Part shown: piece after piece, positions 17,233-26,520 of the stretch | Numbering within the stretch: position 1 is the stretch's first letter | Layout of the letters: every line of letters begins with the position of its first letter | Origin: Saccoglossus kowalevskii | Taxonomy: Eukaryota > Hemichordata > Enteropneusta > Harrimaniidae | Assembly: GCF_000003605.2 (NCBI RefSeq) | Contig: NW_003107102.1 | Span: forward strand, 114,472 to 141,927 | Reading direction: 5' to 3' | DNA length: 27,456 nucleotides | Position numbers and translations under genes: made by a program | Notes under the pieces: generated by a model | The model's database searches: none | What the model saw: only the letters and a program-made list of their open reading frames with translations | Told to the model about the DNA's origin: nothing

Positions 17233-17931
17233 ATGATGAAACATGTCGCAAAACTCTCTTTCTTCTTCATTTCCTTGGTTATTTATTTTACTACTCGGGA
17301 TTTCTCGGGAATGGACAACCCGATACTAAAGATTATACCAATTATATCACTTGTGGCATTTGTTGCCTTACACTGTGGCACCAAGTGGTCGAGGTACCCT
17401 ATTGGTATTGTGATTGGTCTAATTTTGTCCGCCATTGGTGACAGCTGTCTGGTATACATACGAGATCCGAGTTATTTTGTAAAAGGAATTATAGCGTTCT
17501 TGTGTGCGCAGCTCGTCTACACTGTGACATTCGGTTTCCGTAGATTCAAGCCATACATTCTAATATGTTGCATAATCGTTGGTTCTTCTATTTATTTTTA
17601 CATCTTCCCTCAACTGAAAACTGAGACCGTCTACCTGATCGCCATCTACGACGTTCTTCTTTTCTTGATGACATGGAGGGCGCTGTCGCGCGTACATCTT
17701 GAAAAACCTGGCAGCATTCTGTGCGGTCTTGGTGCAATTTCGTTTATAATTTCGGATCTCACCTTGGGGCTCGTCATAACGGAACATATCCCACCCAATG
17801 AGTTTATTATCATGGCAACGTACTACGCAGCACAGTTTGGAATCGCCATGTCCGTCATAGACTTGTATACAGATGAGGAATCTGAATGGGTCGACCTGGA
17901 AAACCCTTCCTTTAAAATGAAGCGTCCATGA
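17233..17931 (+). CDS. TMEM86/YhhN-family lysoplasmalogenase-like protein, copy 1
   Basis: This family (TMEM86A/B in vertebrates, YhhN in bacteria) cleaves the vinyl-ether bond of lysoplasmalogens in internal membranes. The 232-residue product has eight hydrophobic segments (about 6-20, 33-48, 54-75, 82-101, 107-126, 131-149, 161-181, 189-209). It keeps the family marks: SAIGD (Asp70), WRALSR, FIISDLT (Asp175) and ATYYAAQ. A TTTTAATTGCAG acceptor ends at 17232, and the exon opens with ATG ATG in frame, so either the start is at 17233 or a few residues come from an unseen upstream exon. The first gives exactly the length of the second copy. Where the family, including copy 2, usually has His in the fourth segment (AH-x-x-Y), this copy has Gln93 (codon 17509-17511). 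The C-terminal tail is acidic. AATAAA follows at 18040. Identification is strong; activity is uncertain. Confidence 0.9.
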   Translation: MMKHVAKLSFFFISLVIYFTTRDFSGMDNPILKIIPIISLVAFVALHCGTKWSRYPIGIVIGLILSAIGDSCLVYIRDPSYFVKGIIAFLCAQLVYTVTFGFRRFKPYILICCIIVGSSIYFYIFPQLKTETVYLIAIYDVLLFLMTWRALSRVHLEKPGSILCGLGAISFIISDLTLGLVITEHIPPNEFIIMATYYAAQFGIAMSVIDLYTDEESEWVDLENPSFKMKRP

Positions 17932-18039
17932 GCGATGATGAAATTACGATTCACCATATTAAGCCCTTCTACGATGTTTTTGAATGTCGTACTTCTATCT
18001 ATAATGGATCTCCCGAACGAAGTTTACCAGGTTAATGTT

Positions 18040-18045
18040 AATAAA
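18040..18045 (+). terminator. Polyadenylation signal AATAAA of TMEM86 copy 1
   Basis: An exact AATAAA lies 109 bp after the stop codon, within GTTAATAAAGAAACG. No competing hexamer lies closer to the stop codon. Confidence 0.65.
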
Positions 18046-18059
18046 GAAACGATTCGTTA

Positions 18060-20376
18060 AATTTAAAGCAGAGTTGGTGATAATTCAAATACTGTTGATC
18101 TGTTATTAATTCGTGGAGCTATATAAGGAGTTACCTTTCCACGATCACCACTACAATCACTGCATTTATCACAAAATAACATCGTGAATGCATGACCATT
18201 CAATTTGTTGCCGAATGTTAGATGTGAACTTGGCAGTGATCAAAACAATGCCCTGCAATATTACAATATTCCCAGATTGGATTTATTTTGCAACTCAATC
18301 ATTACATGGACTGTCTTAATTGTATCTTACTAATACAAATTCGACCCTTCTGCAAATACCCGGAGGAATGCTCATGTGCCCCCCCCCCGCCTTCGAGCAT
18401 GCGGGGCTACTCATAGCACAGAAATATACGTATGCTTCACGGGAAAGCCTTCTCTTTTACAACAGTAGAGCTTGAAAAAATCGAGTTTTGAAAATAAAAA
18501 ACTTTATAATCACCCCCACTTAGTCATGGGGAGCATGTAGAATGTATCATTCTTTTACAATCTACAGAAATAAGTTTCACATGCAATGAAGATGTTTTCC
18601 AAATGAAATTACTGAATTACATGTATATGATGTTACTCTCATTTGTCACATATTACTGAGACTGAACAGGCTCCGGAGGGGGGGGGGTGATGGAGAGAAG
18701 GAGAAGAGCTACAATAATGTACGCAGTCGAATAAGGGAGGGTCACAGCAATGGGTATGTACATGCAATCGCGTTGGTACTACAAGTCAAACACTACAACA
18801 ACTAATAACTACATGTACCTCAAATAAATTTACTGTCATGTGTTTCCTAGAATTAATAACACCCTAAATGATTTTAAGTTTTTTCAATATGCTTGGTTTT
18901 TTTGCTAACGCCTTTGACTCATCTTTGTTTTGATGTGTGCGTGATTTTCCAATAATTTGAAATACTATCACATACATAACAATATCAGAATAGAAAAAAT
19001 AGTTTTCAATCTATCAAAGCATAATTATGCATTCTGTGATACATAAAGTCGATGGCGAAATTATGTCAGATCCTCTGCTAGAGCCTTAAAATATAGCTAT
19101 ATGAGGGATTGGCAAGTGGTTGGGAATTGTGTTAGTTATTCACTGTCACATATTAATAAGTCGTTTCCTTCAAAATATATGTAATTCACCAGCTCCTTGT
19201 GGCAGGGAGGTGAGTTTGGTGACTTTGAACAATATCTTCACAATCACAAATCAAATGTTGCTCTGCTAAATGCAGAACTCTAATATTGCTCTTTGGAAGA
19301 AGGTGCCATAATAATAGAACTATTATTGCACCTTCATTAGGAAATATAAAGACACAACCCAGTGTACGAGATCATTGGTAAGATTTTCATTGGGATAAAA
19401 CACGTGTAGTGTTTTCAAAATGTATGTCTACACCACTTTTAAGTAACACGTTCATTTATCTTGAGTATAGATGCATTCAGTATCTAAGCTTTAAAAGTGT
19501 GTGATGGTATGTCAGTGCAATGTGTCATGTGATAGAGTCACGCATGCACTCCCAGCAAAGGAGAAAAATGAGGTGAATAAAGTAGTTGCAAACATGGTGG
19601 ATGGCGGAAAGCATAATCAATGGGTGGTCCTAACATACCACAAACTGTATGTTAAAATTTAAACCCGTTTGGTTGTTTTGTTCCATAAAATACTTAAACC
19701 TCATATTAACTGATTATTTTGCATAATTGCACTCACTGACTTGAAACTGAACTTGATATTGTGAACGCGGTAACCCGGCTTTTGCCATTTATACACTCCC
19801 ATAATATTTTATTTTAGTAAAAAGACACCGTCCAAAAAAAATTAACAAGAGGCAGTATGCAAGTCTATATACTATACAATTAATATTGTAGATTGGAAAA
19901 AAAAGTTCAAACCAAAATGTCAGTGTGCAGTTTGTAACAAGAATATATTGTGAGTTTAAGTTGGTAAAGTTGGATGGATGGACAGAGGATATTACCACTA
20001 GTTTTGCAGCAATAACACCTTGCTATATAGACATGTAATGACGCTCATTGAAATGGTTATTACTGAATTGATATCATATATGACTTAATGACCTATGTGA
20101 TAGAAAATAGTATTAAATGTTTTTTCATGGAAACTTGGTTCTCTCAGATATCTTCATTGAGGTGTCGTTAGTAATAATATCACAATTTATAAAGGGTTAT
20201 TCAAGGATGGGGACAACATAATTCGTGAAATCTATTATTGGGAGTTCATATGTTTCTATGAATTTGATTTTTAAAAAGCACCAGCAATCCTCTGTACAGT
20301 TTTTCCAGTCCTTATATGCACAATAAACTTTCGATTCCCCTTGAGTCTTGTTTGTGCAATATTGACTTTCGCTCGT
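18060..20376. other. Spacer between the two TMEM86 genes
   Basis: About 2.3 kb with no supported gene. It holds a run of 10 C (18379-18388), a run of 10 G (18678-18687), and a small hairpin at 19299-19335 (GAAGGTGC / GCACCTTC with AT-rich inner stem). The rest is unremarkable AT-rich DNA. Confidence 0.55.
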
Positions 20377-20464
20377 TGACGTCACAGTTGAGCACGTGAC
20401 TCAGTTCAACCTGAGGTCATCTCCATCGACGCGTAAACACCGGTGGTTTACTGCGGTCCTCGCC
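20377..20464 (+). promoter_or_regulatory. Compact promoter/5' UTR-like cluster of TMEM86 copy 2
   Basis: Within 88 bp before the first ATG lie a full CRE palindrome TGACGTCA (20377-20384), an E-box CACGTG in GCACGTGAC (20393-20398), an AP-1 site TGACTCA overlapping it (20397-20403), and a direct repeat AGTTCA-N5-AGGTCA (20403-20419) of nuclear-receptor DR5 type. A GTAAACA forkhead-like site (20433-20439) follows in the near-palindrome TAAACACCGGTGGTTTA. The stretch is clearly GC-richer than its flanks. No TATA box is seen. Site matches are exact, but use in the cell is inference. The transcription start is not fixed by the sequence. Confidence 0.6.
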
Positions 20465-23400
20465 ATGCCACAGCTAAAGGTAAATATTGACATCACATAT
20501 CTCTTGTTTTATCAGATTATTGTGTTTTGTGAAGTGTTATGTAAACCCGAGCGTTAGTATTTGAAACGCTTGAAATCTAGGTGGTATTTTAACGATGGTT
20601 TCATGGCTCTGTCATATATGCCAGGTGCAGTCAATTCTCTGAGACAAAATTTATTTTATTGGCCTTTTGAAGTATGCTAATTAATATAAAGGAAAGACGC
20701 GAAATTAAAAGCTGTTCATAAGCTACCCTCCACCTGAAAAAAATTGTCTTCCCCTCCTGCTGACCAAATTCATCTTTCCCCTGCCCTCATTAAAAAAACA
20801 CTTTTTTGCCTACTCCCCTACCGCCAACTTGCCTTTCTTCCCTCAGGCTGACCAAATTCATCTATCCCCTCCCCTCATTAAAAAAACACTTTTTTGCCTA
20901 CTCCCCTACCGCCAACTTGCCTTTGCTGCCCTCCTGCTGACCAAATTCATCTTTCCCCCAATGCGTTTTTATTATACCCTGCCCTAAAGGCTGTTTTGCC
21001 CACCCTGCGATATTTTTTTATGTAAGTACTAAAAAAAAGTATCCCTGTCCTTGCATTTTTTGTAGTAATCTGCTCTGCCTACTGGGGGCACTGATATTTC
21101 CCGTCCCCAACAAAAAATAGAAAAAATCCCCTGCCCTCAACAAAAATCCCTTGGAACAGCTTTTCCAATGAACAGCTCCATTGGCTGCACCTGATATGCA
21201 CCTGGTCATTCCAGTTTTTGTCCACCCTATAGATGCTTTAAATCCGAGGGGTCATATTTCTACAAGAAGTATGGATGGTTTAATTCCGAGAGGTGTTGAT
21301 ATATTTAATTTTTTCACATACCCATCCGTATATGTCAAATCAGTAAAGTTACCAGGGAGGTGTGTTAGTTAACAAAAATCTGACACCTGAATGGAGGATT
21401 TGAATCCATAGGGTGTCATAACCTTAATATCCATCCGTGGGGGGGGGGGGGGGAGTGGTGTTGTAGTGGTGGACAAAAACTGGAATGACCCACCAATGAT
21501 GTCCTGGGTGTGGGTAATTTGTAGTAGAACTTACGAGAGATAAATACAAACCATGGATTATTTTTTGTTAAAATGTAGATGTTTATAGCTCTGCAGATGT
21601 GGTTTCTAATAGACGTCACGGCAATCATTCTGATTGGTAATTGGCATGTTTTATGTTTATAAAATTTTATAAATCTGGTACAGGTTACCATACCTTACCC
21701 TTTTTTATAACCCTAAGCTACTTTTTTTATATTAAAAAATCATAAATTGCAAATGATAAATGTTGGTTTAGTGGCAATTCCCAGTGTGTGTAAAAAAAAT
21801 GGGAATTATTCTACCTTCTGTTTTCACATCGCATTTCATGTGACATTATTAGCCTTGGGTAAAACAATATTTGGGTAAGATTTGGTCATCTTTATGTACC
21901 GGTAGTTATATTTAACCCAAAAATGTACAAAATCAACAGCTATTGTTAATTTGTACGTTGAAAATGCAACTTTTGGCCGTAATACATAATGTAACATGTT
22001 TGATTAAACATACCGATATGCAAATGAGCATTCTACTGATCACCTGGTAATTATTAATGTTTATTCTGGTATCTGGTACACATCTTTGAGTGTATCTGGT
22101 GTAAAACACAATTTGGAACTACATTTTAAAGTACAGTAATATTAAAAATGTACATACATATTGGAAATCACAGAACAAGTGTGTATACATATTTATCTTA
22201 CAAACATCGTTGAAAAATAAAATTATGCATATGCCACAAAAAAAACCCAAGAACTCGTTAATTATGTGTTAAGCTCACTTCAAATCCCCCAATATGATAG
22301 GTGCAAAAATAATTAGAAGTAATTAAATATGCAAGTCATTTGCATTTTGTATGCACGCATGCATACAGCAAATTCTGACCTGTCATCATATACCGGTAGA
22401 TATATAGGTTCAGAGTCTTAAAATTAGATTTTTTTTTATATTTAGAGTGTATGGGTTTAGTATACACACACAGAGCTCTAGCAAAAGATATTATAAAATA
22501 TTGAATGTGGATATTCAAATTTGATATAATTGTTTTCCTCACAAACCAGTGAATTTAAAACCTAGTTGCCTGCTAGGTTAAATCTGCTAAAATTAAACCC
22601 AATGAATATTTTTGTGATGATATCTTTAATTCTCTAATTTTGGTGAATATTTTGGTCATTTTTTGTAAATTGTGATGTTGTTGAGTTTTTGTTAAAAAAC
22701 GCAAATTCGATTGCTTTTATGTTATGTGGACCTCTCTTAGATTTGTTCATTTTGGTGATGATATCTTCAATTCTCTAATTTTGATGAATATTTTTGGTAC
22801 ATAGTGATTTTTTTTACTTCTTGTTAAAAACCGCAAATCGGATTACATTAATATTATACATGTAGGTACTACAGGTTGACCTCTCTCAGATTTGTTCATT
22901 CTGTGATGATATTTTAAATTCTCTAATTGAAATGTGTATTAATTGCTAACAGTAGAGCTATTTCAGCAAAGAGTCTGCTTGTTGTTTATTATAATTACTG
23001 ATTGACCAATACACATCTATAACTCTGGTCACATGGCATGTTGTGATGTATGTTAAAGCGGGGGAGTCGTCTCCTGCGCATGCGTCAGATGGCCATAGCG
23101 TGCCATTGTTTACAAAAAAAGCGTTTATCCATATGAGACTGCGTTTTTAGCGTGTGTTGTTATCGTTGCTTGGGACTTAATTCCTGCGCGTGCGCAGGTG
23201 ACCCCCCCCTTAACATTGCTGTTGTTGACTGTAATCATTATTAATCTAATCCAACCCTGAGATGTAGGAGGCTGAGTGGACTAATCCACACACTTCCTGA
23301 CTAAGAGTTTGACTGCTTTCTGCTCCTGCACCACAGTCAACTTAACAACCAATAATATGTCTTCTTATATATCTCATGTCATGCCAGTTCCATATGATAC

Positions 23401-24408
23401 AGCTCATTGGATATTGTTGATGGCATGATTGGGAGATGCATGAAATTCAAAATTGTGAAAAAACATGTAAAAAAATACTACACTCATTCAGTAAATCTGA
23501 TATTACACATTCAGTTAACCAGGATGTATTACTATTATGTACATTTAAATAAATGAGAGACACAAGTATTAGCCTGAACAATTATTGCATACAAACTTTT
23601 TGATTTGAGAGAGCTGTACTGTATCAGTGATAAATGCTGTATATGTACATGCAATAGACATAAATTAAATTCTGAGTAGTGATCAATGTAATCCAATAAT
23701 TACATTTATGCTTATTTTTTACAGATGTTCAATTATTTGGTGAAATCCCTGCCGTTTTACTTGTCAGTGTTACTGTACTTCATTTACTGGCCAGAAGACC
23801 CAACATTTGATCATGTTGTCTATAAACTACTTCCAATCTTTTCATTGGTTGCGTTCATCATCATCTACTCACTGACAGTCAGCAAAATATCAAAGTTTGC
23901 AATAGGTATCATTGTTGGTCTAGTCTTCTCGAGTTTTGGCGACTACTACTTAGTGCTCGGAGACGTCCATTTTATTCAAGGTACTATTGCGTTTGCTGTC
24001 GCTCACATAGTCTATGGCATAACCTTTGGTCTCAAGCCATTCAAGCCTCTGATACTTCTCATCTGCGTATTTGTCGGACTCGCAACATACATCTACTTGT
24101 TTCCAGGCTTGTCCCAAATCTTTATGTTGGTAGTTGCTATATATGTGACTCTCATTTATTTTATGGCCTGGAGAGCGCTGTCAAGATGCCAGTTGAGTAA
24201 ATTGACCTGGGGACAGGTTTTCTGTGCACTCGGAGCCATATTGTTCCTGGTATCGGATTTCACCATTGGAGTAGAGAAATTTAGGACCGATATATTGGTA
24301 CCGCACGCAAAACTCATCATCATGAGCTCATATTATGCGGCACAGTTTTTTATTACGATGTCAGTTATTGACTATCCAACCAAAAATGGCAGAGAAAAGG
24401 TTGAATAG
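20465..24408 (+). CDS. TMEM86/YhhN-family lysoplasmalogenase-like protein, copy 2 (two exons)
   Basis: Exon 1 (20465-20479) encodes MPQLK and ends at a good donor, AAAG^GTAAAT with GT at 20480. The 3245-bp intron ends in TTTTTTACAG at 23724. Exon 2 (23725-24408) continues in frame. The joined product is 232 residues. It has eight hydrophobic segments and the family marks SSFGD (Asp78), FAVAHIVY (His99), MAWRALSR, FLVSDFT (Asp183) and SSYYAAQ, closely matching vertebrate TMEM86A as I remember it. The expected role is lysoplasmalogen hydrolysis in ER-type membranes, releasing an aldehyde and the glycerophospho-base. Exon 1 is supported by position, Kozak-like context (CGCCATGC), donor and phase, but not by homology. 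If it is wrong, translation could start at the ATG at 23725. The gene is a same-strand neighbour of copy 1, clearly diverged, so the duplication is old. Confidence 0.9.
20745..20955. repeat. Pyrimidine-rich tandem repeat of 88-89 bp, about 2.4 copies
   Basis: 'TGACCAAATTCATCTTTCCC' recurs at 20761, 20849 and 20938. Between copies, 'CATTAAAAAAACACTTTTTT' and 'CTACTCCCCTACCGCCAACT' are almost unchanged, so the duplication is recent. It lies in intron 1 of TMEM86 copy 2. CCCTGCCCT-type phrases continue to about 21150 and suggest that the parent sequence extends further. Confidence 0.9.
21204..21490. mobile_element. Element with perfect 23-bp terminal inverted repeats (287 bp)
   Basis: GGTCATTCCAGTTTTTGTCC..(21204-21226) is exactly matched in reverse complement at 21468-21490. 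The inside holds two related phrases, 'GGTTTAATTCCGAGAGGTGT' and 'GGATTTGAATCCATAGGGTG', and a run of 15 G (21439-21453). It encodes nothing convincing. It lies in the intron of TMEM86 copy 2 and is probably a non-autonomous DNA element. A target-site duplication was not clear. Confidence 0.7.
22612..22935. repeat. AT-rich tandem repeat of 140-147 bp, about 2.2 copies
   Basis: 'TGATGATATCTTTAATTCTC' and variants start near 22615, 22755 and 22902. Shared inner phrases are 'TTGTTAAAAAACGCAAAT', 'GACCTCTCTTAGATTTGTTC' and 'CTAATTTTGGTGAATATTTT'. It is intronic in TMEM86 copy 2. Confidence 0.85.
23053..23213. mobile_element. TTAA-flanked MITE, long copy (161 bp)
   Basis: TTAA at 23053-23056 and at 23210-23213 bound the element. 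The ends AGCGGGGGAGTC..CTGCGCATGCG and (reverse complement) GGGGGGGGTCA..CCTGCGCACGCG form imperfect terminal inverted repeats of about 28 bp. Its inside matches the 15756-15875 element in the opposite orientation, with about 40 extra bases in the middle. No open frame is present. A piggyBac-type origin is inferred from TTAA. It lies in the intron about 510 bp before exon 2 of TMEM86 copy 2. Confidence 0.75.
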
Positions 24409-24480
24409 ATATAGTATGATGTAGGTTAATATAAACTATTCAACCAAAACTGGCAGAAAGAAGGCTGAATATGTAGATAT
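24370..24480 (+). repeat. Tandem duplication across the stop codon of TMEM86 copy 2
   Basis: The last codons, from 'ACTATCCAACCAAAAATGGC' (24371) through the stop, are repeated 64 bp later from 'ACTATTCAACCAAAACTGGC' (24435), followed by AGAAAGAAGGCTGAATATG. The second copy lies in the 3' UTR. The 64-bp shift is not a multiple of three, so the second copy is out of frame with the gene. Confidence 0.85.
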
Positions 24481-26074
24481 TGTACTGTTCAGTATTCTGT
24501 GAGAGGGATTAGCAATGATCAGGATTATTAATTTACTTTTCAAGTAGTGCATAGTATGTCTGTGTGTGTACACAGCATCTATGTAGAATGACACACACAG
24601 GTTTGTGGAGGAGTACTACCGGTAGTATGTTTAAGCTATGAAAACCAAGTAAGTCAAATAGTCAACAATGATAATGATGATTTGGAGGGAGGGGTGACCT
24701 CATTAATAGGCATAACTATAATATCTCAAGTACTGATATGCAGCCAGTGATATATTGAAGGCATCTGAAACTTATCAGATAATCTTAAAAACTCGTACAG
24801 ATAAAACTTGGTGCGTAGATGATCTGGAATAAATCCCAGACACCCAAGTTTAGATGAATTTAGATATTTTATAATATGACACAGTAATACTGCAGTTAAT
24901 AGATACAGGATATAGATTTTATGACTTCTGTGTCCATGATATTTAGTTAGGTTATGTCAGTAATCAAGTTGATTCATTTCTTGAACATCACGCAGGTATC
25001 AGTAGTATCAGCTTTGTTACCCAATGAGTTTACCTTAGTGTCCCTTCAATATGTTATTCATAATATTCTATATCCTTCAATTTTGGTCTTTAAAATGGGA
25101 GCACAACTTTGAAGTTCAAATCCTGCTTGTGTCTCAAAAAATAGAACCTCAAGTTCAAGTGGCTGCCATGACCTTGTTAACAGCAAGAGAGCAACGAGAT
25201 TTAATTGTTTTTATGTCATTATGGTATTTGGAAGAAAGCTGAGACAGACTGAAACACTATACAAGGGATAAAAAATAACAAACTCATGGTAATAACAATT
25301 TTTTTTTTAAATTCTGTGACATGATCGACCTATTAAAAATTAAAAAAAACATTTACCATCTGGTTGTGGTGTGATGGATATTAGAAGAACTATTTATATG
25401 GAATGACAACTATGAACAAGATATACCATGCATGCGACACAGAAACCTGCAAATAGTCCCTTATGGATGAGTCAATATTCGGTCTTTCCTCAGTGATTGC
25501 ATGAGTGGATATAGATAAACAATAATTGGAAAAAACAATAGGTGAAAACTTTACAGTATTAATTGCTGTAATTAAGTATAAACCTAAATATTCTGAGATG
25601 AAGAATGATTTCTAATCCTGCATCTTAGGAAGCACTGCAGATGATAGCCTAATTGCACAAGATGTCCATCATAATATTTATTTATCACTTTGGGTATTAC
25701 CCAAACATTTTTACTAATATATGTTCATCAGCCGTAAACGCTGCTGTATTTTTTGTATATACATTTAATGCTGCAACTCTAGCCTGTGTTTGGAAAGTAT
25801 CAGAACTTATGTTTTTAGAAATATATAGTGTATGTATATATATATATATATCATTTTGTATTTGTTTTTGCTTATTTGATATGGGGAAGTTTTTTTCGTA
25901 GTTGACTGTTCGCTTTCAATTTTGACGTAACTGTCTATGGAACGGATTTTTACATTTACATGTTTGCTTTTCAGCTGTGAGTGCAAGCAATAGAACTTGA
26001 TACAATGCAATAACTATGTCTTTGATTGTATTACTATTTTGTGCAAAGCCTGTTTTTACTTATATCTGAATAAA
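24409..26074 (+). other. Probable long 3' UTR of TMEM86 copy 2
   Basis: AATAAA hexamers at 24828-24833 and 26069-26074 are the candidate ends, the nearer one 420 bp past the stop codon. A (TA)n microsatellite lies at 25835-25850. Small frames at 25051-25242 and 25653-25901 show no motif. How far the transcript really runs cannot be told. Confidence 0.4.
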
Positions 26075-26438
26075 TGTTAATTTAAGAAGTGTATATTTTC
26101 ATAAATTACTTTTTGATGATTTTCTGAAATTGTTTTCATTGGTTACCAGGGTGATAGTTTCTTACCTAAAACTACTGTAACATAAGATACCTTTTTGTTG
26201 TATATAACTTGTTTTCATTGAATTATTCCGAAGTGAAAATACGTCATGACAGGGGATTTTTTTATTCTCATTCACTAAGAAAAAAACAAATTTTCAAAGA
26301 TGTAATATGGACAAAAATCATATAAACTTCTATACTGCATTTGAATATGATTATATAACAGGAAACCAAAAATGTTTTTTTTTTAGCACAAACAATATAG
26401 TATTATTGACTTGATGAAAAATACAAAGTACTATTACA

Positions 26439-26487
26439 CATGTGCACTGATTGTTAATGTATGCACCCAACACAATCAGTGCACATG
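26439..26487. repeat. Perfect 16-bp inverted repeat within a longer imperfect palindrome
   Basis: CATGTGCACTGATTGT (26439-26454) is exactly matched by ACAATCAGTGCACATG (26472-26487) around a 17-base loop. Outside it, 'CTTGATGAAAAATAC' on the left resembles the reverse complement of 'TTTCATCATAAGATCAA' on the right. The palindrome may therefore extend to about 26405-26520, as in a degenerate foldback element. Confidence 0.75.
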
Positions 26488-26520
26488 CATACTAGATAAT
26501 TTCATCATAAGATCAATGTT

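Noticed and set aside
15796-23213. The similarity between 15.8 kb and 23.1 kb as a trace of the TMEM86 gene duplication
   Set aside because: The two genes are in the same orientation but these segments are inverted to each other, end sharply at TTAA and have inverted terminal repeats, so two MITE insertions explain them better.
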